Assembly: GCA_013076295.1 (NCBI GenBank)
Contig: RQOL01000389.1
Span: 81,395-145,394, forward strand
Reading direction: 5' to 3'
Length of the DNA: 64,000 nucleotides
Source of the DNA: Sanderia malayensis
Taxonomy: Eukaryota > Cnidaria > Scyphozoa > Semaeostomeae > Pelagiidae
The first letter of the stretch is position 1. The number at the start of each line of letters is the position of its first letter. A model generated the notes under the pieces. That model saw only the letters and a program-made list of their open reading frames with translations. It had not been told where the DNA came from and made no database searches. Both the position numbers and the translations under genes were made by a program. Shown here piece by piece: positions 14,646 to 29,583 of the stretch.

Positions 14646-17180
14646 CAATCAGTCAGTTTCCCCTGTATTTACGTCAATTCATGTGTAAATTGTGGGAATG
14701 AATGTTAATATCACGCAACAAAAGTAAAAAGGGTGTATTTCAATCGTCAATTTTAGCTGTATTACCGGGGATTTCTGCGTAAATTGTGGGAATGAATGTG
14801 AATATCACTTAAAACAAGTAAAAGAGTGTTTTTCAATCAGTCAGTGTTAGCTGTATTAACGTGAGTTCATGTGTAATTTGTGGGAATGAACGTCAATATC
14901 ACGGAAAAAAGTAAAAAAGGTGTATTTCAATTAGTCAGTTTTAAATGTTTATAAAGTCGATTTATGTGTCAATTGTGGGAATTAATTTTAATATCACGGA
15001 AAACAAGTAAAAGGAGTGTATTTCAATCAGTCAGTTTTCCCTGTATTTACGTTTATTTATGTGTAAATTGTGGGAATAAATGTTAATATCACGGAAAAAA
15101 GTGAAAAGGGTGAATTTCAATCAGTCAACTTTACCTGTATTAACGTGGGATTCACATGTAAATTGTGGGAATGAATGTTAATATCAAGGAAAATAAGTAA
15201 AAAAAGGTGTATTTTAATCAGTCAGTTTTACATGTTTATAAAGTCAATTCATGTGTAAATTGTAGGAATTAAGGTTAATATCACGGAAAAAAGTAAAAAG
15301 GGTGAATTTCAATCAGTCAATTTTAGCTGTATTAAAGTGGATTCATGTCTAAGTTGTTGGAATGAATGTTAATATCACGGAAAACAAGTAAAAAGAATGA
15401 ATTTCAATCAGTCAGTTTTTCCTGTATTTACGTTAATTCATGTGTAAATTGTGGGAATGAATGTTAATATCACGGAAAAAGTGAAAAGGGTGAGTTTCAA
15501 TCAGTCAATTTTACCTGTATTAACGTGGATTCATATGTAAATTGCTGGAATGAATGTTAATATCACGGATAACATGTAAAAATGGTGTATTTCAATCAGT
15601 CAGTTTTCCCTGTATTTACGTTAATTCATGTGTAAATTGTGGGAATGAATGTTAATATCACAGGAAAAGTAAAAAGGGTGAACTTCAATCAGTGAATTTT
15701 AGCTGTATTAACGTGGATTCATGTGTAAAATGTGGGAATGAATGTAAATATCCAGTAAACAAGTAAAAAAGGTGTATTTCAATCAGCCACTTTTACCTGT
15801 ATATAAAGTCAATTCATGTGTAAATTGTGGGAATTAATGTTAAAATCACGGAAAACAAGTAAAAAAAGTGTAATTCAATCAGTCAGGACTAGCTGTATTT
15901 AAGTGGATTCATGTGTAAATTGTGGGAATGAATGTTAATATAACGGAAAGCAAGTAAAAATGGTGTTGTTCAATCAGTCCGTTTTACATGTATATAAAGT
16001 CAATTCATGTGTAAATTGTGGGAATTAATGTTACTTTCACGGAAACAAGTAAAAATGGTGCATTTCAATCAGCCAGTGTCACCTGTTTTTACGTTATTTC
16101 CCGTGGAAATTGTGGGACAGAATTTTAAAATTACGGAATGATGTAAAAAGGTGTAATTCAATCAATCAGGATTAGCTGTATTAAGGTGGATTGATGTGTA
16201 AGTTGTGCGAATGAATGTTAATATCACGGATAACATGTAAAAATGGTGTATTTCAATCAGTCAGTTTTCCCTGTATTTACGTTAATTCATGTGTAAATTG
16301 TGGGAATGAATGTTAATATCACAAGAAAAAGTAAAAAGGGTGAATTTCAATCAGTGAATTTTAGCTGTATTAACGTGGATTCATGTGTAAAATGTGGGAA
16401 TGAATGTAAATATCCCAGTAAACAAGTAAAAAAGGTGTATTTCAATCAGCCACTTTTACCTGTATATAAAGTCAATTCAAGTGTAAATTGTGGGAATTAA
16501 TGTTAAAATCACGGAAAAAAAGTAAAAAAAGTGTAATTCAATCAGTCAGGACTAGCTCTATTTATATGGATTCATGTGTAAATTGTGGGAATGAATGTTA
16601 ATATAACGGAAAGCAAGTAAAAATGGTGTTGTTCAATCAGTCCGTTTTACATGTATATATAGTCAATTTATGTGTAAAGTGTGGGAATGAATGTAAATAT
16701 CCCAGAAAACAAGTAAAAAAGGTGTATTTCAATCAGCCACTTTTACCTGTATATAAAGTCAATTCATGTGTAAATTGTGGGAAAGGATTTTGAAATCACG
16801 GAAAAGATGTAAAAAAGGTGTAATTCAATCAATCAGGATTCGCTGTATTAAGGTGGATTCATGTGTAAATTGTGGGAATGAATGTTAATATCACGGAAAA
16901 AAGTGAAAAGGATGAATTTCAATCTGTCCATTTTACCTGTATTAACGTGGATTTATGTGTAAATTGTGGTAATGAATGTTAATATCACGGAAAACAAGAA
17001 AAAAAGGTGTATTTCAATCAGTCAGTTTTACATGATTATAAAGTCAATTCATGTGTAAATTGTGGGAATGAAAGTTAATATCACGGAAAACAATTGAAAA
17101 AGGTGTATTTCAATTAGTCAGGTTTAGCTCTATTAACGTAGATTCATGTGTAAATTGTGGGAAAGAATGTTAATATAACG
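14645..17180 (+). repeat. 2.5-kb satellite block, second copy of 8.51-kb-spaced pair
   Basis: Partner of 6,131-8,660. The last ~0.7 kb also forms the start of the 2,657-bp higher-order repeat that follows, so block boundaries overlap and the array is a mosaic of nested duplications. Confidence 0.8.
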
Positions 17181-17827
17181 GAAAACAAGTCAAAAAGGTG
17201 TATTTCAATCATTCCGTTTCCCCTGTATTTACGTCAATTCATGTGCAAATTGTGGGAAAGAATGCTAATATCACGCAACAAAAGTAAAAAGGGTGTATTT
17301 CAATCAGTCAATTGTAGCTGTATTAACGGGGATTTCTGCGTAAATTGTGGGAATGAATGCTAATATCACGGAAAACAAGTAAAAAGGGTGTATTACAATC
17401 AGTTAATTCTAGCTGTATTAACGTTAATTCAGGTGTAAATTGTGGGAATGAATGTTAATATCACGGGAAAAAGTAAAAAGGGTGAATTTCAATCAGTCAA
17501 TTTTAGCTGTATTAAAGTGGATTCATGTCTAAGTTGTTGGAATGAATGTTAATATCACGGAAAACAAGTGAAAAGAGTGTATTTCAATCAGTCAGCTTTT
17601 CCTGTATTTACGTTAATTCATGTGTAAATTGTGGGAGTTAATGTTATAATCACAGAAAACAAGTAAATAAAGTGTAATTCAATCAGTCAGGACTAGCTGT
17701 ATTAAGGTGGATTCATGCGTAAATTGTGGGAATGAATGTGAATATCACTTAAAACAAGTAAAAGAGTGTTTTTCAATCAGTCAGTGTTAGCTGTATTAAC
17801 GTGAGTTCATGTGTAATTTGTGGGAAT

Positions 17828-18750
17828 GAACGTCAATATCACGGAAAAAATTAAAAAAGGTGTATTTCAATTAGTCAGTTTTAAATGTTTATAAAGTCGA
17901 TTTATGTGTCAATTGTGGGAATTAATTTTAATATCACGGAAAACAAGTAAAAATGGTGTTATTCAATCAGTCAGTTTGCCCAGTATTTTCGTCAATTCAT
18001 GTGTAAATTGTGGGAAGCAATGTTAATATCACGGAAAACAAGTAAAAATGGTGTATTTCAATCAGTCAGTTTTACCTGTATATAAAGTTAATTCATGTTT
18101 AAATTGTGGGAATTAATGTTAAAATCGCTGAAAACAAGTAAAACAAGGGTATTTGAATCGGTCAGGACTAGCTGTGTTAAGGTGGTTTCATGTGTAAATT
18201 GTGGGAATGAATGTTAATATCACGGAAAAAAGTAAAATGGGTGTATTTCAATCAGTGAGTTTTCATGTATTTAAAGTCAATTCATCTGTAAATTGTGGGA
18301 TTGAATGTTAACATCAAGGAAGAAAAGGAAAAAGGGTGTATTTCAATCGTCAACTTTAGCTGTATTACTGGGGATTTCTGCATAAATTGTGGGAATGAAT
18401 GTTAATATCACGGAAAACAAGTAAAAATGGTGTATTTCAATCGGTCGGTTTTCTCTGTGTTAACGTGGATTCATGTGTAAATTGTAGGAATGAATGTTAA
18501 TATAACGGAAAACAAGTGAAAAAAGTGTATTTCAATAAGTCAGTTTTACATGTATCTAAGTCAATTAATGTGTAAATTTTGGGCATGAATGTTAATATCA
18601 CGGAAAAAAAGTAAAAATGGTGCATTTCAATCAGCCAGTGTCACCTGTTTTTACGTTAATTCGTGTGTAAATTGTGGGAAAGAATTTTAAAATCACGGAA
18701 AAGATATAAAAAAGGTGTAATTCAATCAATCAGGATTCGCTGTATTAAGG
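17828..18750 (+). repeat. Ten-monomer cassette, copy 3
   Basis: Same monomer order as the other copies. It shares TCTGCATAAATTG and CAGTGAGTTTTCATG with copy 4 because both sit in the 2,657-bp higher-order repeat. Confidence 0.85.
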
Positions 18751-20535
18751 TGGATTCATGTGTAAATTGTGGGAATGAATGTTAATATCACGGAAAACAA
18801 GTAATTAAGGTGTACTTTACTCAGTCTAATGAACTGTATTATCGTGGATTCATGTGTAATTTGTGAGAATGAATGTTAAAATCACGGAAAAAGGTAAAAA
18901 GGGTGAATTTCAATCAGTCAGTTTTTCCTGTATTTACGTTAATTCATGTGTAAATTGTGGGAATGAATGTTAATATCACGGAAAAAAGTGAAAAGGGTGA
19001 ATTTCAATCGGTCCATTTTACCTGTATTAACGTGGATTCATATGTAAATTGCTGGAATGAATGTTAATATCACGGATAACATGTAAAAAATGGTGTATTT
19101 CAATCAGTCAGTTTTCCCTGTATTTACGTTAATTCATGTGTAAATTGTGGGAATTAATGTTAAAATCACGGAAAAAAAGTAAAAAAAGTGTAATTCAATC
19201 AGTCAGGACTAGCTCTATTTATATGGATTCATGTGTAAATTGTGGGAATTAATGTTAATATAACGGAAAGCAAGTAAAAATGGTGTTGTTCAATCAGTCC
19301 GTTTTACATGTATATAAAGTCAATTTATGTGTAAAGTGTGGGAATGAATGTAAATATCCCAGTAAACAAGTAAAAAAGGTGTATTTCAATCAGCCACTTT
19401 TACCTGTATATAAAGTCAATTCATGTGTAAATTGTGGGAAAGAATTTTGAAATCACGGAAAAGATGTAAAAAAGGTGTAATTCAATCAATCAGGATTCGC
19501 TGTATTAAGGTGGATTCATGTGTAAATTGTGGGAATGAATGTTAATATCACGGAAAAAAGTGAAAAGGATGAATTTCAATCTGTCCATTTTACCTGTATT
19601 AACGTGGATTTATGTGTAAATTTTGGTAATGAATGTTAATATCACGGAAAACAAGAAAAAAAGGTGTATTTCAATCAGTCAGTTTTACATGATTATAAAG
19701 TCAATTCATGTGTAAATTGTGGGAATGAAAGTTAATATCACGGAAAACAATTGAAAAAGGTGTATTTCAATTAGTCAGGTTTAGCTCTATTAACGTAGAT
19801 TCATGTGTAAATTGTGGGAAAGAATGTTAATATAACGGAAAACAAGTCAAAAAGGTGTTTTTCAATCATTCCGTTTCCCCTGTATTTACGTCAATTCATG
19901 TGCAAATTGTGGGAAAGAATGTTAATATCACGCAACAAAAGTAAAAAAGGGTGTATTTCAATCAGTCAATTGTAGCTGTATTAACCGGGATTTCTGCGTA
20001 AATTGTGGGAATGAATGCTAATATCACGGAAAACAAGTAAAAAGGGTGTATTACAATCAGTTAATTCTAGCTGTATTAACGTTAATTCAGGTGTAAATTG
20101 TGGGAATGAATGTTAATATCACGGGAAAAAGTAAAAAGGGTGAATTTCAATCAGTCAATTTTAGCTGTATTAAAGTGGATTCATGTCTAAGTTGTTGGAA
20201 TGAATGTTAATATCACGGAAAACAAGTGGAAAGAGTGTATTTCAATCAGTCAGCTTTTCCTGTATTTACGTTAATTCATGTGTAAATTGTGGGAGTTAAT
20301 GTTAAAATCACAGAAAACAAGTAAATAAAGTGTAATTCAATCAGTCAGGACTAGCTGTATTAAGGTGGATTCATGCGTAAATTGTTGGAATGAATGTTAA
20401 TATCACGGAAAAAAAGTAAAAAAGGTGTAATTCAATCAGTCAGGATTAGCTGTATTAACGTGGATTCATGTGTAATTTGTGGGAATGAAAGTCACAATCA
20501 CGGAAAAAAGTAAAAAAGGTGTGTTTCAATTAGTC

Positions 20536-21409
20536 AGTTTTAAATGTTTATAAAGTCGATTTATGTGTCAATTGTGGGAATTAATTTTAATATCACGGAA
20601 AACAAGTAAAAATGGTGTTATTCAATCAGTCAGTTTGCCCAGTATTTTCGTCAATTCATGTGTAAATTGTGGGAAGCAATGTTAATATCACGGAAAACAA
20701 GTAAAAATGGTGTATTTCAATCAGTCAGTTTTACCTGTATATAAAGTTAATTCATGTTTAAATTGTGGGAATTAATGTTAAAATCGCTGAAAACAAGTAA
20801 AACAAGGGTATTTGAATCGGTCAGGACTAGCTGTGTTAAGGTGGTTTCATGTGTAAATTGTGGGAATGAATGTTAATATCACGGAAAAAAGTAAAATGGG
20901 TGTATTTCAATCAGTGAGTTTTCATGTATTTAAAGTCAATTCATCTGTAAATTGTGGGATTGAATGTTAACATCAAGGAAGAAAAGGAAAAAGGGTGTAT
21001 TTCAATCGTCAACTTTAGCTGTATTACTGGGGATTTCTGCATAAATTGTGGGAATGAATGTTAATATCACGGAAAACAAGTAAAAATGGTGTATTTCAAT
21101 CGGTCGGTTTTCTCTGTGTTAACGTGGATTCATGTGTAAATTGTAGGAATGAATGTTAATATAACGGAAAACAAGTGAAAAAAGTGTATTTCAATAAGTC
21201 AGTTTTACATGTATCTAAGTCAATTAATGTGTAAATTTTGGGCATGAATGTTAATATCACGAAAAAAAAGTAAAAATGGTGCATTTCAATCAGCCAGTGT
21301 CACCTGTTTTTACGTTAATTCGTGTGTAAATTGTGGGAAAGAATTTTAAAATCACGGAAAAGATATAAAAAAGGTGTAATTCAATCAATCAGGATTCGCT
21401 GTATTAAGG
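20536..21409 (+). repeat. Ten-monomer cassette, copy 4 (first monomer replaced)
   Basis: The order matches copy 3 from TTAGTCAGTTTTAAATG onward. The preceding monomer is of another class, with AAGTCACAATCACGG. Confidence 0.8.
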
Positions 21410-23200
21410 TGGATTCATGTGTAAATTGTGGGAATGAATGTTAATATCACGGAAAACAAGTAATTAAGGTGTACTTTACTCAGTCTAATGAACTGTATTA
21501 TCGTGGATTCATGTGTAATTTGTGAGAATGAATGTTAAAATCACGGAAAAAGGTAAAAAGGGTGAATTTCAATCAGTCAGTTTTTCCTGTATTTACGTTA
21601 ATTCATGTGTAAATTGTGGGAATGAATGTTAATATCACGGAAAAAGTGAAAAGGGTGAATTTCAATCGGTCCATTTTACCTGTATTAACGTGGATTCATA
21701 TGTAAATTGCTGGAATGAATGTTAATATCACGGATAACATGTAAAAATGGTGTATTTCAATCAGTCAGTTTTCCCTGTATTTACGTTAATTCATGTGTAA
21801 ATTGTGGGAATTAATGTTAAAATCACGGAAAAAAAGTAAAAAAAGTGTAATTCAATCAGTCAGGACTAGCTCTATTTATATGGATTCATGTGTAAATTGT
21901 GGGAATTAATGTTAATATAACGGAAAGCAAGTAAAAATGGTGTTGTTCAATCAGTCCGTTTTACATGTATATAAAGTCAATTTATGTGTAAAGTGTGGGA
22001 ATGAATGTAAATATCCCAGTAAACAAGTAAAAAAGGTGTATTTCAATCAGCCACTTTTACCTGTATATAAAGTCAATTCATGTGTAAATTGTGGGAAAGA
22101 ATTTTGAAATCACGGAAAAGATGTAAAAAAGGTGTAATTCAATCAATCAGGATTCGCTGTATTAAGGTGGATTCATGTGTAAATTGTGGGAATGAATGTT
22201 AATATCACGGAAAAAAGTGAAAAGGATGAATTTCAATCTGTCCATTTTACCTGTATTAACGTGGATTTATGTGTAAATTGTGGTAATGAATGTTAATATC
22301 ACGGAAAACAAGAAAAAAAGGTGTATTTCAATCAGTCAGTTTTACATGATTATAAAGTCAATTCATGTGTAAATTGTGGGAATGAAAGTTAATATCACGG
22401 AAAACAATTGAAAAAGGTGTATTTCAATTAGTCAGGTTTAGCTCTATTAACGTAGATTCATGTGTAAATTGTGGGAAAGAATGTTAATATAACGGAAAAC
22501 AAGTCAAAAAGGTGTTTTTCAATCATTCCGTTTCCCCTGTATTTACGTCAATTCATGTGCAAATTGTGGGAAAGAATGTTAATATCACGCAACAAAAGTA
22601 AAAAGGGTGTATTTCAATCAGTCAATTGTAGCTGTATTAACGGGGATTTCTGCGTAAATTGTGGGAATGAATGCTAATATCACGGAAAACAAGTAAAAAG
22701 GGTGTATTACAATCAGTTAATTCTAGCTGTATTAACGTTAATTCAGGTGTAAATTGTGGGAATGAATGTTAATATCACGGGAAAAAGTAAAAAGGGTGAA
22801 TTTCAATCAGTCAATTTTAGCTGTATTAAAGTGGATTCATGTCTAAGTTGTTGGAATGAATGTTAATATCACGGAAAACAAGTGAAAAGAGTGTATTTCA
22901 ATCAGTCAGCTTTTCCTGTATTTACGTTAATTCATGTGTAAATTGTGGGAGTTAATGTTAAAATCACAGAAAACAAGTAAATAAAGTGTAATTCAATCAG
23001 TCAGGACTAGCTGTATTAAGGTGGATTCATGCGTAAATTGTTGGAATGAATGTTAATATCACGGAAAAAAAGTAAAAAAGGTGTAATTCAATCAGTCAGG
23101 ATTAGCTGTATTAACGTGGATTCATGTGTAATTTGTGGGAATGAAAGTCACAATCACGGAAAAAAGTAAAAAAGGTGTGTTTCAATTAGTCAGCTTTAAA

Positions 23201-26200
23201 TGTTTATAAAGTCAATTCACGTGTAAAGTGTGGAAAGAATGTTAAAATTACGGAAAACAATTAAAAAAGGGGTAATTCAATCAGTCAGGATTAACTGTTT
23301 TAACGTGGATTCATGTGTAATTTGTGAGAATGAATGTTAAAATCAGGGAAAAAAAATAAAAAGGGTGAATTTCAATCAGTCAATTTTAGCTGTATTAAAG
23401 TGGATTCATGTCTAAGTTGTTGGAATGAATGTTAATATCACGGAAAACAAGTAAAAAGAGTGAATTTCAATCAGTCAGTTTTTCCTGTACTTACGTTAAT
23501 TCATGTGTAAATTGTGGGAATGAATGTTAATATCATGGAAAAAAGTGAAAAGGGTGAATTTCAATCAGTCAATTTTACCTGTATTAACGTGGATTCATAT
23601 GTAAATTGCGGGAATGAATGTTAATATCACGGAAAACAAGTAAAAATGGTGTATTTCAATCAGTCAGTTTTCCCTGTATTTACGTTAATTCATGTGTAAA
23701 TTGTGGGAATGAATGTTAATATCACAGGAAAAAGTAAAAAGGGTGAATTTCAATCAGTGAATTTTAGCTGTATTAACGTGGATTCATGTGTAAAATGTGG
23801 GAATGAATGTAAATATCCCAGTAAACAAGTAAAAAAGGTGTATTTCAATCAGCCACTTTTACCTGTATATAAAGTCAATTCATGTGTAAATTGTGGGAAT
23901 TAATGATAAAATCACGGAAAACAAGTAAAAAAAGTGTAATTCAATCAGTCAGGACTAGCTGTATTTAAGTGGATTCATGTGTAAATTGTGGGAATGAATG
24001 TTAATATAACGGAAAGCAAGTAAAAATGGTGTTGTTCAATCAGTCCGTTTTACATGTATATAAAGTCAATTTATGTGTAAAGTGTGGGAATTAATGTTAC
24101 TTTCACGGAAAATAAGTAAAATGGTGCATTTCAATCAGCCAGTGTCACCTGTTTTTACGTTATTTCCCGTGGAAATTGTGGAAGGAATTTTAAAATTACG
24201 GAAATGATGTAAAAAAGGTGTAATTCAATCAATCAGGATTAGCTGTATTAAGGTGGATTGATGTGTAAGTTGTGCGAATGAATGTTAATATAACGAAAAC
24301 AAGTAAAAAAGGTGTATTTCAATCAGTCAGTTTCCCCTGTATTTACGTCAATTCATGTGTAAATTGTGGGAATGAATGTTAATATCACGCAACAAAAGTA
24401 AAACGGGTGTATTTCAATCGTCAATTTTAGCTGTATTACGGGGATTTCTGCGTAAATTGTGGGAATGAATGTGAATATCACTTAAACAAGTAAAAGAGTG
24501 TTTTTCAATCAGTCAGTGTTAGCTGTATTAACGTGAGTTCATGTGTAATTTGTGGGAATGAACGTCAATATCACGGAAAAAAGTAAAAAAGGTGTATTTC
24601 AATTAGTCAGTTTTAAATGTTTATAAAGTCGATTTATGTGTCAATTGTGGGAATTAATTTTAATATCATGGAAAACAAGTAAAAATGGTGTATTTCAATC
24701 AGTCAGTTTGACCTGTATATAAAGTTAATTCATGTTTAAATTGTGGGAATTAATGTTAAAATCGCTGAAAACAAGTAAAAAAAGGGTATTTGAATCGGTC
24801 AGGACTAGCTGTGTTAAGGTGGATTCATGTGTAAATTGTGGGAATGAATGTTAATATCACGGAAAAAAGTAAAAAGGATGAATTTCAATCAGTCAATTTT
24901 AGCTGTATTAAAGTGGATTCATGTGTAATTTGTGGGAATGAAAGTCAAAATCACGGAAAAATGTAAAAAAGGTGTGTTTCAATTAGTCAGCTTTAAATGT
25001 TTATAAAGTCAATTCACGTGTAAAGTGTGGGAAAGAATGTTAAAATTACGGAAAACAATTAAAAAAGGGGTAATTCAATCAGTCAGGATTAACTGTTTTA
25101 ACGTGGATTCATGTGTAATTTGTGAGAATGAATGTTAAAATCACGGAAAAAAATAAAAAGGGTGAATTTCAATCAGTCAATTTTAGCTGTATTAAAGTGG
25201 ATTCATGTCTAAGTTGTTGGAATGAATGTTAATATCACGGAAAACAAGTAAAAAGAGTGAATTTCAATCAGTCAGTTTTTCCTGTACTTACGTTAATTCA
25301 TGTGTAAATTGTGGGAATGAATGTTAATATCACGGAAAAAAGTGAAAAGGATGAATTTTAATCGGTCAATTTTACCTGTATTAACGTGGATTCATATGTA
25401 AATTGCGGGAATGAATGTTAATATCACGGAAAACAAGTAAAAATGGTGTATTTCAATCAGTCAGTGTCACCTGTTTTTACGTTATTTCCCGTGGAAATTG
25501 TGGGAAAGAATTTTAAAATTACGCAAATGATGTAAAAAAGGTGTAATTCAATCAATCAGGATTAGCTGTATTAAGGTGGATTGATGTGTAAGTTGTGCGA
25601 ATGAATGTTAATATAACGAAAAACAAGTAAAAAAGGTGTATTTCAATCAGTCAGTTTCCCCTGTATTTACGTCAATTCATGTGTAAATTGTGGGAATGAA
25701 TGTTAATATCACGCAACAAAAGTAAAAAGGGTGTATTTCAATCGTCAATTTTAGCTGTATTACCGGGGATTTCTGCGTAAATTGTGGGAATGAATGTGAA
25801 TATCACTTAAAACAAGTAAAAGAGTGTTTTTCAATCAGTCAGTGTTAGCTGTATTAACGTGAGTTCATGTGTAATTTGTGGGAATGAACGTCAATATCAC
25901 GGAAAAAAGTAAAAAAGGTGTATTTCAATTAGTCAGTTTTAAATGTTTATAAAGTCGATTTATGTGTCAATTGTGGGAATTAATTTTAATATCACGGAAA
26001 ACAAGTAAAAGGAGTGTATTTCAATCAGTCAGTTTTCCCTGTATTTACGTTAATTTATGTGTAAATTGTGGGAATAAATGTTAATATCACGGAAAAAAGT
26101 GAAAAGGGTGAATTTCAATCAGTCAACTTTACCTGTATTAACGTGGATTCACATGTAAATTGTGGGAATGAATGTTAATATCAAGGAAAATAAGTAAAAA

Positions 26201-29200
26201 AGGTGTATTTTAATCAGTCAGTTTTACATGTTTATAAAGTCAATTCATGTGTAAATTGTAGGAATTAATGTAATATCACGGAAAAAGTAAAAAGGGTGAA
26301 TTCAATCAGTCAATTTTAGCTGTATTAAAGTGGATTCATGTCTAAGTTGTTGGAATGAATGTTAAATCACGGAAAACAAGTAAAAAAAGTGTAATTCAAT
26401 CAGTCAGGACTAGCTGTATTTAAGTGGATTCATGTGTAAATTGTGGGAATGAATGTTAATATAACGGAAAGCAAGTAAAAATGGTGTTGTTCAATCAGTC
26501 CGTTTTACATGTATATAAAGTCAATTTATGTGTAAAGTGTGGGAATTAATGTTACTTTCACGGAAAACAAGTAAAAATGGTGCATTTCAAGCAGCCAGTG
26601 TCACCTGTTTTTACGTTATTTCCCGTGGAAATTGTGGGACAGAATTTTAAAATTACGGAAATGATGTAAAAAAGGTGTAATTCAATCAATCAGGATTAGC
26701 TGTATTAAGGTGGATTGATGTGTAAGTTGTGCGAATGAATGTTAATATCACGGATAACATGTAAAAATGGTGTATTTCAATCAGTCAGTTTTCCCTGTAT
26801 TTACGTTAATTCATGTGTAAATTGTGGGAATGAATGTTAATATCACAGGAAAAAGTAAAAAGGGTGAATTTCAATCAGTGAATTTTAGCTGTATTAACGT
26901 GGATTCATGTGTAAAATGTGGGAATGAATGTAAATATCCCAGTAAACAAGTAAAAAAGGTGTATTTCAATCAGCCACTTTTACCTCTATATAAAGTCAAT
27001 TCATGTGTAAATTGTGGGAAAGAATTTTGAAATCACGGAAAAGATGTAAAAAAGGTGTAATTCAATCAATCAGGATTCGCTGTATTAAGGTGGATTCATG
27101 TGTAAATTGTGGGAATGAATGTTAATATCACGGAAAAAAGTGAAAAGGATGAATTTCAATCTGTCCATTTTACCTGTATTAACGTGGATTTATGTGTAAA
27201 TTGTGGTAATGAATGTTAATATCACGGAAAACAAGAAAAAAAGGTGTATTTCAATCAGTCAGTTTTACATGATTATAAAGTCAATTCATGTGTAAATTGT
27301 GGGAATGAAAGTTAATATCACGGAAAACAATTGAAAAAGGTGTATTTCAATTAGTCAGGTTTAGCTCTATTAACGTAGATTCATGTGTAAATTGTGGGAA
27401 AGAATGTTGATATAACGGAAAACAAGTCAAAAAGGTGTATTTCAATCATTCCGTTTCCCCTGTATTTACGTCAATTCATGTGCAAATTGTGGGAAAGAAT
27501 GTTAATATCACGCAACAAAAGTAAAAAGGGTGTATTTCAATCAGTCAATTGTAGCTGTATTAACGGGGATTTCTGCGTAAATTGTGGGAATGAATGCTAA
27601 TATCACGGAAAACAAGTAAAAAGGGTGTATTACAATCAGTTAATTCTAGCTGTATTAACGTTAATTCAGGTGTAAATTGTGGGAATGAATGTTAATATCA
27701 CAGGAAAAAGTAAAAAGTGTGAATTTCAATCAGTGAATTTTAGCTGTATTAACGTGGATTCATGTGTAAAATGTGGGAATGAATGTAAATATCCCAGTAA
27801 ACAAGTAAAAAAGGTGTATTTCAATCAGCCACTTTTACCTGTATATAAAGTCAATTCATGTGTAAATTGTGGGAATTAATGATAAAATCACGGAAAACAA
27901 GTAAAAAAAGTGTAATTCAATCAGTCAGGACTAGCTGTATTTAAGTGGATTCATGTGTAAATTGTGGGAATGAATGTTAAAATAACGGAAAGCAAGTAAA
28001 AATGGTGTTGTTCAATCAGTCCGTTTTACATGTATATAAAGTCAATTTATGTGTAAAGTGTGGGAATTAATGTTACTTTCACGGAAAACAAGTAAAAATG
28101 GTGCATTTCAATCAGCCAGTGTCACCTGTTTTTACGTTATTTCCCGTGGAAATTGTGGGAAGGAGCTTTAAAATTACGGAAATGATGTAAAAAAGGTGTA
28201 AATCAATCAATCAGGATTAGCTGTATTAAGGTGGATTGATGTGTAAGTTGTGCGAATGAATGTTAATATAACGAAAAACAAGTAAAAAAGGTGTATTTCA
28301 ATCAGTCAGTTTCCCCTGTATTTACGTCAATTCATGTGTAAATTGTGGGAATGAATGTGAATATCACTTAAAACAAGTAAAAGAGTGTTTTTCAATCAGT
28401 CAGTGTTAGCTGTATTAACGTGAGTTCATGTGTAATTTGTGGGAATGAACGTCAATATCACGGAAAAAATTAAAAAAGGTGTATTTCAATTAGTCAGTTT
28501 TAAATGTTTATAAAGTCGATTTATGTGTCAATTGTGGGAATTAATTTTAATATCACGGAAAACAAGTAAAAATGGTGTTATTCAATCAGTCAGTTTGCCC
28601 AGTATTTTCGTCAATTCATGTGTAAATTGTGGGAAGCAATGTTAATATCACGGAAAACAAGTAAAAATGGTGTATTTCAATCAGTCAGTTTTACCTGTAT
28701 ATAAAGTTAATTCATGTTTAAATTGTGGGAATTAATGTTAAAATCGCTGAAAACAAGTAAAACAAGGGTATTTGAATCGGTCAGGACTAGCTGTGTTAAC
28801 GTGGATTCATGTGTAATTTGTGAGAATGAATGTTAAAATCACGGAAAAAGGTAAAAAGGGTGAATTTCAATCAGTCAATTTTAGCTGTATTAAAGTGGAT
28901 TCATGTCTAAGTTGTTGGAATGAATGTTAATATCACGGAAAACAATTAAAAAGAGTGAATTTCAATCAGTCAGTTTTTCCTGTATTTACGTTAATTCATG
29001 TGTAAATTGTGGGAATGAATGTTAATATCACGGAAAAAAGTGAAAAGGGTGAATTTCAATCAGTCAATTTTACCTGTATTAACGTGGATTCATATGTAAA
29101 TTGCTGGAATGAATGTTAATATCACGGATAACATGTAAAAATGGTGTATTTCAATCAGTCAGTTTTCCCTGTATTTACGTTAATTCATGTGTAAATTGTG

Positions 29201-29485
29201 GGAATGAATGTTAATATCACAGGAAAAAGTAAATAGGGTGAATTTCAATCAGTGAATTTTAGCTGTATTAACGTGGATTCATGTGTAAAATGTGGGAATG
29301 AATGTAAATATCCCAGTAAACAAGTAAAAAAGGTGTATTTCAATCAGCCACTTTTACCTGTATATAAAGTCAATTCATGTGTAAACTGTGGGAATTAATG
29401 TTAAAATCACGAAAAACAAGTAAAAAAGGTGTATTTCAATCAGTCAGTTTCCCCTGTATTTACGTCAATTCATGTGTAAATTGTG
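23201..29485 (+). repeat. Satellite, mosaic of shorter shared blocks
   Basis: No gene. Blocks match other places without a single clean period: 26.9-27.7 kb resembles 22.1-22.75 kb, and 28.4-28.8 kb is a truncated copy of the ten-monomer cassette that joins at GCTGTGTTAACGTGG to a different monomer. A cluster of single-base deletions lies at 26,260-26,370. Confidence 0.85.
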
Positions 29486-29583
29486 GGAATGAATGTGAAT
29501 ATCACTTAAAACAAGTAAAAGAGTGTTTTTCAATCAGTCAGTGTTAGCTGTATTAACGTGAGTTCATGTGTAATTTGTGGGAA

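Larger units (their letters stand above)
16490..23200 (+). repeat. 2,657-bp higher-order repeat, 2.5 copies
   Basis: A 28-monomer unit (2,657/28 = 94.9 bp) repeats at about 16,490, 19,140 and 21,800. The GTG that opens a distinctive frame (GTGGGAAAGAATG followed by TCATTCCG) lies at 17,157, 19,814 and 22,471, exactly 2,657 bp apart each time. GTAATTAAGGTGTACTTTAC recurs at 18,801 and 21,460. The third copy runs to about 23,200 and then diverges. Copies 2 and 3 share private changes such as AAGTCACAATCACGG near 20,490 and 23,150, while copy 1 differs there by carrying another monomer type. Confidence 0.9.
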
